Shown piece after piece: positions 8,249 to 16,998 of a DNA stretch of 34,649 nt. Within the stretch, counting starts at the first letter, position 1. Every line of letters begins with the position of its first letter. Made by a program: the position numbers and the translations under genes. The notes below the pieces were generated by a model. The model did no database searches. It was not told where the DNA came from and was given only the letters and a program-made list of their open reading frames with translations. Source of the DNA: Acidobacteriota bacterium (GTDB lineage: Bacteria; Acidobacteriota; Terriglobia; Terriglobales; Acidobacteriaceae); assembly GCA_019241535.1 (NCBI GenBank), contig JAFAWX010000327.1, positions 1 to 34,649 of the forward strand, written 5' to 3'.

Positions 8249-8740
8249 ATGACAGTTATAACCCGCTGGGATCCGTTTCGCGAATTCACCACCTTACAGG
8301 ACCGCATGAACCGCTTGTTCCGAGAGTCCCAAGGCGATGGCCGGGAAGAAGCTTTGACGACTACGACGTTTGCGCCCCCGGTCGACGTTTACGAGGACGA
8401 GCACAGCGTTACGCTGAAGATTGAGGTTCCGGGAATCGAAGAAAAGGACATCGACGTTCGTGTCGAAAACAACACCTTGACTGTGCACGGGGAGCGGAAA
8501 TTCGAGAAGGAAGAAAAGGAAGAGAACTTCCGTCGCGTGGAGCGGCAGTATGGCAGCTTCGTCCGCACCTTCACCCTGCCCAACACGGTTGATCCGGAGA
8601 ACATCGATGCCCAGTACGACAAAGGCGTCTTGAAGATCCGGCTGGCGAAAAAAGCGGAAGCCAAGCCGAAGCAGATTAAAATCAACGTCGGCAAGTCTCT
8701 TGAGAGCAAAGAAAACAAGGGGGCCGGCCGCGTCGCCTGA
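8249..8740 (+). CDS. Small heat-shock protein, Hsp20/alpha-crystallin family
   Basis: 163 residues. The N-terminus MTVITRWDPFREFTTLQDRM is typical of class A bacterial Hsp20. The alpha-crystallin domain spans about residues 43-138, with PPVDVYEDEHSVTLKIEVPG near its start and YDKGVLKIRLAKK near its end. The tail has IKIN, an I-x-I contact motif used for oligomer assembly. It is an ATP-independent holdase that hands clients to ClpB/DnaK systems. AAGGAGA 8 nt before the ATG at 8249 decides the start over one at 8219. clpB follows, but a strong terminator stands between them. Confidence 0.95.
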   Translation: MTVITRWDPFREFTTLQDRMNRLFRESQGDGREEALTTTTFAPPVDVYEDEHSVTLKIEVPGIEEKDIDVRVENNTLTVHGERKFEKEEKEENFRRVERQYGSFVRTFTLPNTVDPENIDAQYDKGVLKIRLAKKAEAKPKQIKINVGKSLESKENKGAGRVA

Positions 8741-8766
8741 AGTCAATCTCTCTACACACGAGTCCG

Positions 8767-8799
8767 GGGGAGGCACGCAGGCGCCTCCCCAATTTTTTT
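8767..8799 (+). terminator. Strong intrinsic terminator after hsp20
   Basis: GGGGAGGC (8767-8774) and GCCTCCCC (8783-8790) make a perfect 8-bp GC-rich stem with an 8-nt loop, followed by AA and seven T residues. It should end most hsp20 transcripts before clpB. Confidence 0.88.
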
Positions 8800-8847
8800 G
8801 ACCCCCCAAGGGAGCAGCTGGCGAATTAGCCGAGGAGTGATCAAGTT

Positions 8848-11496
8848 ATGGCCATTCGTTGGGACAAATTCACGGTGAAAGCGCAGCAGGCCATAGAGCG
8901 GGCGAATGCCCTGGCTTCCGAACATGGCAATGCCGAGATCGTGCCGCTGCATGTGGTCGCGGCACTTGTTGAAGACCGCGAGGGCATTGTCCCACCCGTG
9001 CTCGAAAAAATCGGCATCGCTCCCGAAGCGGTCTTGGCAGAAATCGAAAAGGCAATCGGACAGCTGCCGAAGCTCTCGGGCGCTGCCGCACAGGCTTCGC
9101 TGTCCCACGCGGCAAACCAGCTCCTTGATCGCGCCTTCAAGGAAGCCGATAGCTTTAAAGATGAGTACGTTTCCACCGAACATCTGCTGCTCGCCTCGAC
9201 CGAGCTCAAACGCGATCCGGCGCAGCAGATTCTCGAGAGCCACGGGGCTACCCATGACGTCGTGCTGCAGGCGCTGACTGCCATCCGCGGCTCGCAGCGT
9301 ATTACCGACCAAAACCCGGAGGCGAAATATCAGGCTCTCGAGCGTTATGCTCGCGACCTCACCGAACAGGCACGGCGCGGAAAGCTTGATCCGGTGATTG
9401 GCCGCGACGAGGAGATTCGCCGGGTCGTGCAGGTGCTCTCCCGACGGACAAAAAACAACCCGGTGCTGATCGGGGAGCCGGGCGTAGGCAAGACTGCAAT
9501 CGTCGAGGGACTTGCCCAGCGCATCGTTTCTGGCGACGTGCCAGAGGCACTCAAGAACAAGCGCGTCGTCGCCCTCGATCTCGGCGGCATGTTGGCGGGT
9601 GCAAAATACCGGGGTGAATTCGAGGACCGCCTCAAGGCGGTGCTCAAAGAGATCGAAGATTCGGCCGGGCTGATCATTCTTTTCATCGACGAGCTACACA
9701 CGCTGGTGGGGGCAGGAGCGGCCGAAGGCGCGATCGACGCCTCGAACATGCTGAAGCCGGCCCTGGCCCGAGGCGAGCTGCGCGCCATCGGCGCCACGAC
9801 CCTGAACGAATATCGCAAATACATCGAAAAGGACGCCGCTCTTGAACGCCGCTTCCAGATCGTATTCGTCGGCGAACCAAGCGTGGAGGATACGATTGCT
9901 ATACTGCGCGGCCTGCAGGAACGCTACGAAGTGCACCACGGCGTGCGCATCAAGGACTCGGCCATCGTAGCCGCCGCCACCCTATCTCACCGCTATATCT
10001 CCGACCGGTTCCTGCCGGACAAGGCCATTGACCTGATCGATGAGGCAGCGGCTTCGCTGCGCATTCAAATCGACTCCATGCCGACCGAGATTGACCAGCT
10101 GGAGCGGCGGGCGACACAGCTCGAGATCGAACGCCAGGCGCTCAAAAAAGAAGACGACCCGAACTCGCGGGAGCGGCTGGAAAATGTCGAAAGGGAGCTC
10201 GCCGAGGTGCGGGAGAGATCCGGAGCTCTCAAAGCCAAATGGAAGCAGGAAAAGGACCTGATCGCGCGCGCACGGCAGCTGAAGGAGACGATCGAGCAGC
10301 TGAAGATCGACGAGCAAGCCGAGGAGCGCAGGGGCAACCTGCAGCGGGTGGCCGAAATCCGCTACGGGCTGCTGCGCCAGGCAGAAGCCGAGCTGGCGCG
10401 GGTCAATGCCGAAATGGATGGCGCCTCCGGCGCCCACCGCGGGCGGGCGGCCCGCATGCTGAAGGAAGAGGTCGACGAAGAAGATGTGGCCCGAGTAGTT
10501 TCGAAGTGGACCGGAATTCCGGTCTCGAAGATGCTCGAGGGCGAGGTAAAAAAACTGATCAACATGGAAGAGCGCCTGCGCCAGCGGGTCGTCGGGCAGG
10601 ATGCAGCGCTCGAGCGAGTAGCAAGCGCCATCCGCCGATCGCGCGCCGGGCTGAGCGATCCAAAGCGCCCGATCGGTTCGTTCATCTTTCTCGGTCCGAC
10701 CGGAGTCGGCAAGACCGAACTGGCACGCGCCCTGGCCGAGTTCCTTTTCGATGACGAGCATGCCCTGGTGCGCATCGACATGTCCGAATACATGGAGAAG
10801 CACGCCGTCGCCCGCCTGATCGGTGCGCCCCCGGGATACGTAGGCTATGAAGAAGGCGGGCAGCTGACCGAACAGGTGCGGCGCCGCCCGTATTCGGTGG
10901 TGCTATTTGATGAGATCGAAAAGGCCCATCCCGACGTCTTTAATATCCTTCTGCAGATCATGGACGACGGACGCCTGACCGACGGCAAGGGCCGGATGGT
11001 GGACTTCAAGAACACCATCATCATCATGACCTCCAATCTGGGCTCCGCCTTCCTGCAGCCGGAGTCCCTGGCCTCCGATGCGGGCTTGGCCGAAGCCTCC
11101 AGGCAGGTTATGAACACGCTCCATGCGCATTTCAAACCCGAGTTCCTGAACCGAGTCGACGACATCATCATCTTCCGCCCACTCGGACGGGAGCAGCTGG
11201 CGAAGATCGTCGAGCTGCGCCTCGAAGAGGTCCGGCGTCTGCTCGCCGATCGCAAGATTTCACTCGAGCTTACGGACCGCGCGCGGGAGCTCATCTTCAA
11301 CCAGGGATTCGATCCGGCTTTCGGCGCGCGTCCTCTGAAGCGCGCTATCCAAAAGCTTGTCCAGGACCCGCTGGCGCTTAAGATCCTCGACGGCGAGGTA
11401 CTGCACGGGGATCACGTGGTAGTCGACGGAAACGGGGACAAAATGGGTTTCGAGGTCACAGGCCGGGCGGCAGAAAAGGAAGTCCTGGCCCGCTGA
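8848..11496 (+). CDS. clpB: ATP-dependent disaggregase ClpB
   Basis: 882 residues. The Clp_N double repeat is at about residues 1-150. First AAA+ module: Walker A GEPGVGKT (209-216) and Walker B FIDE (D281-E282). The coiled-coil middle domain covers about 395-535. Second AAA+ module: GPTGVGKT (616-623) and LFDE (D688-E689). The middle domain and the absence of a ClpP-binding IGF-type loop, as far as I can see, mark it as ClpB rather than ClpA/C. ClpB resolubilises aggregates together with DnaK. GAGGAG lies about 10 nt before the ATG. No T-run terminator was found downstream. Confidence 0.97.
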   Translation: MAIRWDKFTVKAQQAIERANALASEHGNAEIVPLHVVAALVEDREGIVPPVLEKIGIAPEAVLAEIEKAIGQLPKLSGAAAQASLSHAANQLLDRAFKEADSFKDEYVSTEHLLLASTELKRDPAQQILESHGATHDVVLQALTAIRGSQRITDQNPEAKYQALERYARDLTEQARRGKLDPVIGRDEEIRRVVQVLSRRTKNNPVLIGEPGVGKTAIVEGLAQRIVSGDVPEALKNKRVVALDLGGMLAGAKYRGEFEDRLKAVLKEIEDSAGLIILFIDELHTLVGAGAAEGAIDASNMLKPALARGELRAIGATTLNEYRKYIEKDAALERRFQIVFVGEPSVEDTIAILRGLQERYEVHHGVRIKDSAIVAAATLSHRYISDRFLPDKAIDLIDEAAASLRIQIDSMPTEIDQLERRATQLEIERQALKKEDDPNSRERLENVERELAEVRERSGALKAKWKQEKDLIARARQLKETIEQLKIDEQAEERRGNLQRVAEIRYGLLRQAEAELARVNAEMDGASGAHRGRAARMLKEEVDEEDVARVVSKWTGIPVSKMLEGEVKKLINMEERLRQRVVGQDAALERVASAIRRSRAGLSDPKRPIGSFIFLGPTGVGKTELARALAEFLFDDEHALVRIDMSEYMEKHAVARLIGAPPGYVGYEEGGQLTEQVRRRPYSVVLFDEIEKAHPDVFNILLQIMDDGRLTDGKGRMVDFKNTIIIMTSNLGSAFLQPESLASDAGLAEASRQVMNTLHAHFKPEFLNRVDDIIIFRPLGREQLAKIVELRLEEVRRLLADRKISLELTDRARELIFNQGFDPAFGARPLKRAIQKLVQDPLALKILDGEVLHGDHVVVDGNGDKMGFEVTGRAAEKEVLAR

Positions 11497-11801
11497 GAAA
11501 ATGGCCTCGAGCGGATCAGCAGGCGGGAGGGCTGCTCCGCAGGCGATCGGCCCCTCCGCCCAGCAGGATTGCCGCTCGCGTTCCCTGAATCGAAAACCGA
11601 CTGGCTGGCCTGACCTCCAGGTCGCTTCCCGTCACCTGGAGTGCGGCTCACCCCGTCGGCTCGAGCTGAAGGGGTGGTCGGCGCCACTACCATGGCCGGC
11701 ATGGCTCTCTGAAAAACCATCCCGTATCGAGACGGCTTCGGCATTGCCCGGTCCCCCCGCTCCGCCGCGGTCAGATCGAGAGGCGCCGACGACTATGCGC
11801 C
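11497..11801. other. Convergent intergenic region, nothing recognised
   Basis: 305 nt between the 3' ends of clpB (plus) and the orphan membrane-domain gene (minus). GC-rich with several imperfect inverted repeats, for example GCGGA near 11515 against TCCGC near 11536, but no stem followed by a T-run and no credible gene on either strand. Confidence 0.5.
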
Positions 11802-12512
11802 TCAAGCGCGCTGTCTTGAGTCGGCAGCAGGCACGGCGCACGAACCGGCAAAATATTCGCGGTAGGACGCATACACGGCAAACATCGCGGGAACAAGCAC
11901 GATGGGCAGCCACCCGGCAGGGCGTCTGGCGGAGCCGAGGGAGGAGATCACCGCGCTTGCCAGGTAATAGGGGAATGACAGGAGAAAGATTCTGTGCCAG
12001 ATGGCGGCCATCGGCGCTCCCTCGGTGAGCGAGATTACGGCTGCCACCGGCACGGTTTGCGCAACGAGCACTGCTGCTGCCGCGGCTGCGGGAAGGAGAA
12101 TAGCGGGGATGACGATCCCCAGGGTTGGGACCCAGCGGAGCACGAGAGCGGCCAGGCCTACGGCCAACGCCATATTGCAGCAATTGAACAACAGTTGAAC
12201 AGGCTTGAGTTCCCTTCTCTCCCTCGGGAGTGACTGGGTCAGGGCGGAAGCGCAGGCAATGACCAGCGCTTCGAGCAGGCTCAATTTCGCAACTGCCAGT
12301 AGAATGACGGGTAGATTTACCGACATGTTGCCGTTGAGCCCCGGCAACTTCAGCTTCAGCCGGGAGGTCAGAAGGGCCGCCGTCAGGAAGCACAGGAATC
12401 CGGAGGGATAGAGAAAAGGCTGGTGTTCGAAGATGGCGTAGCCGGCGACGGCCGACCCGCCTGATGCGATCAGCGCGATGAAGAGCCGGGCTCGTCGCGG
12501 GGTCTCCTGCAT
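11802..12512 (-). CDS. Stand-alone integral membrane sensor-type (MASE-like) domain
   Basis: 236 residues, almost all membrane helices (about 6-7), with no output domain. It is clearly related to the N-terminal membrane domain of the HD-GYP/GGDEF protein at 16999. Both have an LPG-x2-G-x-MSVN motif, then ILL...L-x-E-x-LVI-C-x2-AL; in a hand alignment of residues 52-95 with residues 48-91 of that protein, 25 of 44 are identical. Further shared points are a TVPVAAVISLTE/TIPVSVIIALTE-type helix, FPYYL, AGW and a final Y-x-SY motif. AAGGGA 7 nt before the ATG supports the start. The gene is 77 nt downstream of the S8 protease on the same strand, so probably cotranscribed. It may be an antenna, partner or decoy for the full-length sensor; this is inference. 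Confidence 0.75.
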   Translation of the reverse strand: MQETPRRARLFIALIASGGSAVAGYAIFEHQPFLYPSGFLCFLTAALLTSRLKLKLPGLNGNMSVNLPVILLAVAKLSLLEALVIACASALTQSLPRERRELKPVQLLFNCCNMALAVGLAALVLRWVPTLGIVIPAILLPAAAAAAVLVAQTVPVAAVISLTEGAPMAAIWHRIFLLSFPYYLASAVISSLGSARRPAGWLPIVLVPAMFAVYASYREYFAGSCAVPAADSRQRA

Positions 12513-12589
12513 TATTTGTCCCTTGATTTCCCTAAGTGGCGTTTGCGTCGTAACCGTCTTCAGCCGCGTCGCCCCAATGCGTACGCGAA

Positions 12590-14422
12590 CTAGTTATCGC
12601 CATTGGTTGCGATATTCATGGCGTCGGATTGGGTTTGCGAGCCCCAGACCACGCTTGATCCCCAAACCACGCTGTAGCCCTGGTCGGTGCTGTCCCCCCA
12701 GGTCGCCGTACTACCCCAGACGACGGAGTTGCCGTTTACGCTGCTGTTCGGAACAAGCACGCTGCTTCCCCAGACGACAGAGTTGGCCCAGTTGGAGGAG
12801 CTCCCCCATACCACCGAGGAGCCGTCGACCATGTACACGTTGCCCGAGGAAGAATCGGTGGTGACGGTCGGTGAGAGCGCGCTCCCGGCCGAAGGGGGCG
12901 CCATGTCGTTGCTGTTGAGCGAGGCCGCGACATCCACGTAGCCGGCGCCCACGGTGAAAATATCGTACTGGTCGGTGTACGTGGCGCCGGTCGCAGGATC
13001 GGTGTAGGAACTGCTGGTGGGGAAAGTCTTGTAGGCGGTCTTCATCAGGCGCGCCTTGATCTGGTCGGGCGTAAGGTACGGGTTCTGCTGAAGCAGCAGC
13101 GCCGCAGCGCCGCTGACCATGGGAGCGGCCATGCTGGTGCCGCTCAAGCGGTAATAATAAGGCGAGTCGGACGTGTACCCATTGCGGTAATAGCTCTGGG
13201 GAACGGCGGTCTGAGGATACTCGGTGTAAAGCGTCGCATTCGTCGACGACAAAAGAGAAACCACCAGGTTGCCGGGAGCAACCAGGTCCGGCTTCACCAC
13301 GTGATCAAGCATTGTAGGCCCCTTAGAGCTATAGGTGGCGATCAGGTCGTCGGAGCGATTCGGCGTGCCCATGGTCTTCATTGCGCCCACGGTGATCACA
13401 TAAGGATCGTTGGCTGGGGAGGTGATGGTGCCGTAGCCGTGAGTGTTGTTCGAGTTGTCGCGCCCGTAATTGCCTGCGGCGACCACGACGGTGATGCCCG
13501 ATTTCCAGGCCGCCTCGACAGCCCGGCAAAGCGGATCTTGAGTGTAGCTTTCGGATATCGGCCGACCGAGCGAGAGATTGATAATGCGAATGTTGTAAGT
13601 ATCTTTCAGGTCGACGGCCTGCTCGATGGCGGCAATGACGGCGCTATCGGTGCCCGAGCCGTTCTGATCGAGCACTCTCAGATTGACCAGGCTCGCGTTT
13701 GGCGCGATGCCGCGCATCGTCCGGAAGCAGTTCGCGCACGACGAGGAAGCTGCATTGCCGGCAACGATGCCGGCCACATGGTCGCCGTGACCGTACAGGT
13801 CATTGGTGCTGCTGCTGTCATTCACGAAACTGCGGCTCAACAGGACGCGCGACGCTCCATTGGAATTCCTGAGGTCCCGCACGACGGTGATGCCGCTATC
13901 GATGATGGCCACGGTTACGCCCCTCCCGTCGTAGCCCGAGCTCCAGGCCGTATTGGCCCCGATGGCCGCCGCTGCGTTATCCAGGGCCCCGGCCACGGCG
14001 CGATCCGGCGAGATGTAGGCAATCAACGGGTCGGCCTTCAAGAGCGAGAGAATATTGCCGGCCGGGATGGAATAAAGGGCCGCGTTTATCACCCCCAGAT
14101 TCTCGAGGAGAACGGCGCCGCTCGCCTGCGCGAGGAGGCCATTCAGCTGAGTCGGCGCCTGCTGATACTGCACAATGACATTCACCGAGAAGTTGCCGTC
14201 GGTTGGCTTGACCGGCCCCAGCAAGCCGGACGGCAGGCCTGTGGACTGCGCACCGGTGCCGGCCGCAATGATCCCGAGAAGGTCGGGCGACAGCATCGAG
14301 GACTGCGCGAAGCCGAGGCTCGCGCTCATGAGCGTGGCCCACGCCGCCAGGCGCAGAACTCCCCGCCGAGCTCTCCGTGCGATGGCTTCGGCCGTCGTTA
14401 CCTTTCTCATACTCTTACTCAT
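12590..14422 (-). CDS. Secreted S8 (subtilisin-family) serine protease with C-terminal SVVWGS hexapeptide array
   Basis: 610 residues. A long basic N-terminus and hydrophobic stretch form a signal peptide ending near GFA-QS (about residue 39). A propeptide-like region covers about 77-140. The catalytic domain has Asp175 (VAIIDSG), His215 (GHGDHVAG), oxyanion Asn318 (AAGN) and Ser430 (LSGTSMAAP), so the triad is intact. C229 and C232 are close together in a loop after the His. Residues 536-595 are ten tandem six-residue units. The ATG at 14422 has GGGGGA 6 nt upstream; a reading from 14446 adds eight residues without support. A sigma54-type promoter and palindromes lie just upstream, and the sigma54 activator gene is the upstream neighbour. 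Substrate unknown. Confidence 0.9.
   Translation of the reverse strand: MSKSMRKVTTAEAIARRARRGVLRLAAWATLMSASLGFAQSSMLSPDLLGIIAAGTGAQSTGLPSGLLGPVKPTDGNFSVNVIVQYQQAPTQLNGLLAQASGAVLLENLGVINAALYSIPAGNILSLLKADPLIAYISPDRAVAGALDNAAAAIGANTAWSSGYDGRGVTVAIIDSGITVVRDLRNSNGASRVLLSRSFVNDSSSTNDLYGHGDHVAGIVAGNAASSSCANCFRTMRGIAPNASLVNLRVLDQNGSGTDSAVIAAIEQAVDLKDTYNIRIINLSLGRPISESYTQDPLCRAVEAAWKSGITVVVAAGNYGRDNSNNTHGYGTITSPANDPYVITVGAMKTMGTPNRSDDLIATYSSKGPTMLDHVVKPDLVAPGNLVVSLLSSTNATLYTEYPQTAVPQSYYRNGYTSDSPYYYRLSGTSMAAPMVSGAAALLLQQNPYLTPDQIKARLMKTAYKTFPTSSSYTDPATGATYTDQYDIFTVGAGYVDVAASLNSNDMAPPSAGSALSPTVTTDSSSGNVYMVDGSSVVWGSSSNWANSVVWGSSVLVPNSSVNGNSVVWGSTATWGDSTDQGYSVVWGSSVVWGSQTQSDAMNIATNGDN
12638..12817 (-). 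repeat. In-frame array of ten SVVWGS-type hexapeptide units
   Basis: Residues 536-595 of the protease divide without gaps into units SVVWGS, SSNWAN, SVVWGS, SVLVPN, SSVNGN, SVVWGS, TATWGD, STDQGY, SVVWGS, SVVWGS. Five are exact. Position 1 is Ser or Thr in all ten, position 5 is Gly in eight. A unit in phase (YMVDGS) may precede. Strict six-residue periodicity suggests a beta-solenoid or a repeated binding or anchoring module. Confidence 0.88.
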
Positions 14423-14467
14423 GTTCGGTCCCCCATTACGTAACAACGCAGTCGATAGCTTGGGCTA

Positions 14468-14482
14468 GCAACCGTTCCGCCA
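14468..14482 (-). promoter_or_regulatory. Candidate sigma54 (-24/-12) promoter of the S8 protease
   Basis: On the minus strand TGGCGG (14482-14477), 5 nt, then TTGC (14471-14468), so GG and GC have the required 10-nt spacing. The expected transcript start is near 14456, about 34 nt before the protease ATG. The upstream neighbour encodes a sigma54 activator, which raises the plausibility. Confidence 0.55.
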
Positions 14483-14531
14483 ATGCGCTCAGCCCTAAAC
14501 TATTGAATCCAAGGTGACCCAACTCCCAGGC

Positions 14532-14619
14532 GGCGCGATGCGCCAGCCATTTTGTCCTCCCGACCCGCAGCCGGGGACATTCTGTCCCGCGCCATTCGTA
14601 ACCAAATGGCTGGTGACCC
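14532..14619. promoter_or_regulatory. Cluster of palindromes upstream of the protease promoter (candidate activator sites)
   Basis: In the 321-nt gap between the protease and the activator gene there are: GGCGC-GAT-GCGCC (14532-14544); inverted copies CCAGCCATTT (14543-14552) and AAATGGCTGG (14604-14613); and GGGACA-TTC-TGTCCC (14574-14588). GGTGACCC occurs at 14513-14520 and 14612-14619. The palindromes lie 50-130 nt upstream of the -24 element, the normal position for enhancer-like sites of sigma54 activators. Confidence 0.45.
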
Positions 14620-14743
14620 TAGGAGTTTCATCAGGGATGTCGCCGCCTAGTGGGCCGAGCGAATCCACTGATTCGAGCAGTGACGCCTGAATACAGAGCT
14701 CGAAACCGTTCTTGAAAATTCGGGGGTATGTTGCCTGCGGACT

Positions 14744-16519
14744 CTAGCGATCTTCGGGGCCGGCATCTGCTTTCATCTTGCGGGCTGTCCATTGGCGGAG
14801 TTGTTGATGAAACGCGGGCTGGAGGACTACAAAGCGCGCGCCGGCGCGCCCTGCGGCATCTATCCAGACGATCCGTATCTTCGCCTGGATGAGGGTCTCG
14901 CTTTCGGGCAAAACGAAGCTGGCATCCAGAACTCCGCCAAAACGCGCGGAACTGGTCAGCCCCTCGAGACCCAAGCCGCCGGTGCTGAGATTCACTCCCG
15001 TCACTCTGGTCTCCTCGCCCTCGGCATTCTTGAGGCTGAGCTCAAAACTCGCCTTAGCCCGGAAGCACTGCTGCTGTTCCACCCCGATAAAGCCGGGCGC
15101 TCGCGTGCGCTCGTTGTCTCTGCAGGTGATGTTGTACTGGCGCATCTTACGGCTCAGGGTGCGGCGCGAAATTCCGAGTTGTTCGGCCGCTAAGCCCCGA
15201 TGTCCTCCGGTGTTCGCGAGCGCCTGGATGATCATCTGCTCCTCCATGCCCTCGAGATTGGTGACGGGCAGCTCGGATGTGTTTTGGTTTTTCTGAGCGC
15301 AAGCGGAAATCTCGGCGGGCAAGTCTTCGGCGCGGACCTCGGAACCGTTTGCCGACATGGCGAACTTCACGACCACATTGCGAAGCTGACGGACGTTCCC
15401 CGGCCAGCGGTAAGATACGAGCGCCCTCAGCGCTTCCGGGCTGAAGGCTAAACCGCTGTTCTTCAGGGCCAGAAAGTGCGCGGCGAGCGCGGCGACGTCT
15501 TCCGACCGCTCCCGCAGGGGAGGCACTCGCAGCTCGAACTGGGCCAGGCGATGGTAAAGATCTCCGCGGAACCGGCCTTCCTCGACCCGACGCTCGAGGT
15601 CCTGGTTAGTGGCGGCGACGACGCGCACATCCACCGTGATTTTGCGATGGCCGCCCAGCCGGTAGTAGGAGGAACCGTCGAGCACGCGGAGCAGCTTGAC
15701 CTGCAGCTTGGGGTCGAGCTCGCCGATTTCGTCGAGAAACAGCGTGCCCTTGGCGGCCAGTTCGAACAGGCCCGGTTTGGACGAATCGGCTCCACTGAAG
15801 GCCCCTTTCTCATAGCCGAACAGCTCGCTCTCCACCAGGTTTTCGGGCAAGGCAGCGCAGTTGATGTCCACCCAGGGTCCGCTGCGCCGCGGGGAATTGT
15901 CATGAATACTGCGGGCGATCAGTTCCTTGCCGCTGCCGGTTTCGCCCGTGATTAGGACGATCTCGGGTTCAAGAGCCACCCGGTCTGCCATAGCCATGAA
16001 CCGGTGCATGACTGGACTGGCGATCAAAAACTTCGTTCCGCTGATTTCGCGTTCGACCGGAAGCATCTCGTGGGGCACCTGACCGGTATGACTGCCGGCT
16101 TCCTGGCGCAACTCGGCTACTTCGGCGACGGATTCGGCGGTTTTCTGCCCCCTGATGTCAATCAGAAATCCCGCCATTCCCGCAGCAATTGAGTTCTCAT
16201 CGCCCACCCGTACGAGGCAAAGGTGGACGTCGATCTCCCTGCCGGACTTCGTCCGGGAGCGGAGTTCTCCGAGATAATGGCCCCTTTCAAGCACCTGCCG
16301 AATGACTGAGTCGCGCACGAACGCCTGCTCCTCATCGGGGCACAAAAAAGCGACGGTTTTGCCCAACAGCTCTTGCCCCACGTATCCGTACATGCGAAGC
16401 GCGGCCTGATTGGCGCCGGTGATTTTGCCCTCAAGATCGGTGGCGATCACTCCCGCATGGAACCGGTCGAGAATGCGCGCCATGGACAGGTCTTCGAAGA
16501 CAAGTGTTGCACTGGCCAT
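14744..16519 (-). CDS. Sigma54-dependent transcriptional activator: PAS, AAA+, Fis-type HTH, PilZ-like
   Basis: 591 residues. A PAS domain (about 12-125) is followed by the sigma54-interaction AAA+ module with Walker A GETGSGKE (192-199), the sigma54-contact loop as GAFSGA (239-244, usually GAFTGA) and Walker B TLFLDEI (D263-E264). A Fis-type HTH is at about 424-463 ([19 protein letters not shown]). After it comes a PilZ-like domain (about 483-582) with NLSTGG at 510-515. The first Arg of the PilZ RxxxR motif is replaced (Q483, R487 kept), so cyclic-di-GMP binding is doubtful. AGAGAGG 5 nt before the ATG at 16519 supports this start over a TTG at 16615. There is no receiver domain; input is probably through PAS. 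Upstream neighbour of the protease. Confidence 0.9.
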   Translation of the reverse strand: MASATLVFEDLSMARILDRFHAGVIATDLEGKITGANQAALRMYGYVGQELLGKTVAFLCPDEEQAFVRDSVIRQVLERGHYLGELRSRTKSGREIDVHLCLVRVGDENSIAAGMAGFLIDIRGQKTAESVAEVAELRQEAGSHTGQVPHEMLPVEREISGTKFLIASPVMHRFMAMADRVALEPEIVLITGETGSGKELIARSIHDNSPRRSGPWVDINCAALPENLVESELFGYEKGAFSGADSSKPGLFELAAKGTLFLDEIGELDPKLQVKLLRVLDGSSYYRLGGHRKITVDVRVVAATNQDLERRVEEGRFRGDLYHRLAQFELRVPPLRERSEDVAALAAHFLALKNSGLAFSPEALRALVSYRWPGNVRQLRNVVVKFAMSANGSEVRAEDLPAEISACAQKNQNTSELPVTNLEGMEEQMIIQALANTGGHRGLAAEQLGISRRTLSRKMRQYNITCRDNERTRAPGFIGVEQQQCFRAKASFELSLKNAEGEETRVTGVNLSTGGLGLEGLTSSARFGGVLDASFVLPESETLIQAKIRIVWIDAAGRAGARFVVLQPAFHQQLRQWTARKMKADAGPEDR

Positions 16520-16715
16520 ATCGCCTCTCTGGTGGATCGTAGCCGGCCGGGAGAGTGCAGGACGTGGCGTACCAAGTCCTGTGGCCGGGCGTGGAACTCT
16601 CTGCCGAATAGACAATCTGATACCAGGGCGCCGACTTTAACCAGCGCAACTGTGTTTCACGGATAACGGCCGTAATAGCCGGCCGGTTACCTCGAACTCG
16701 GCAGCCCGGACTTGG

Positions 16716-16907
16716 GGTCACTCTGCCAGTGACCGAGGTAAGGTGTGACCGGTTCCCCCTCTGGCTAGAATTGGCTAACAAATCAGCTTGGTTCGATGCC
16801 AGCAAGCGTTTCGAGGCACGCGGGTAGCGGCGAGGGATCGCGTCTGACCTGGTTTCGAAACACTCCGCTCGCATTGACTGGCCTCCTCCTCCAGGCACGG
16901 GAGGCGC
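16716..16907 (+). promoter_or_regulatory. Palindrome and two sigma54-like elements upstream of the HD-GYP/GGDEF gene
   Basis: The 479-nt divergent gap (16520-16998) holds a perfect inverted repeat GGTCACT-N5-AGTGACC (16716-16734), with another GTGACC at 16745-16750. Downstream are two elements with the 10-nt GG/GC spacing: AGGCAC-N5-TAGC (16814-16828) and AGGCAC-N5-GCGC (16893-16907). Both have the GGCACG core of -24 boxes, but the -12 boxes are imperfect, more so in the second. The layout, an NtrC-like palindrome 80-160 nt upstream of -24, fits control by the neighbouring activator. Confidence 0.4.
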
Positions 16908-16998
16908 AGGGGGAACCACCAGTAAGGAACCGTTTCTGTGGCAGCGGATTTCGACCAAATCCGGGAGTGATAGTGCAGCCGGGAAGTCGAACTGAAAC

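Noticed and set aside
8132-8848. CIRCE (HrcA) or other known heat-shock operator near hsp20 and clpB
   Set aside because: No TTAGCACTC-N9-GAGTGCTAA match; only an ordinary sigma70 promoter seen.
9982-10803. 273-codon minus-strand open frame
   Set aside because: Antisense to the clpB middle domain and second AAA+ module; composition is that of a shadow.
13301-14443. 380-codon plus-strand open frame
   Set aside because: It is antisense to the S8 protease, whose catalytic motifs and signal peptide are clear; the frame is a GC-bias shadow.
16931-16952. TGGCAG-N5-TTCG as a sigma54 promoter of the HD-GYP gene
   Set aside because: The GC of the -12 box is absent, so the essential GG/GC spacing is not met.
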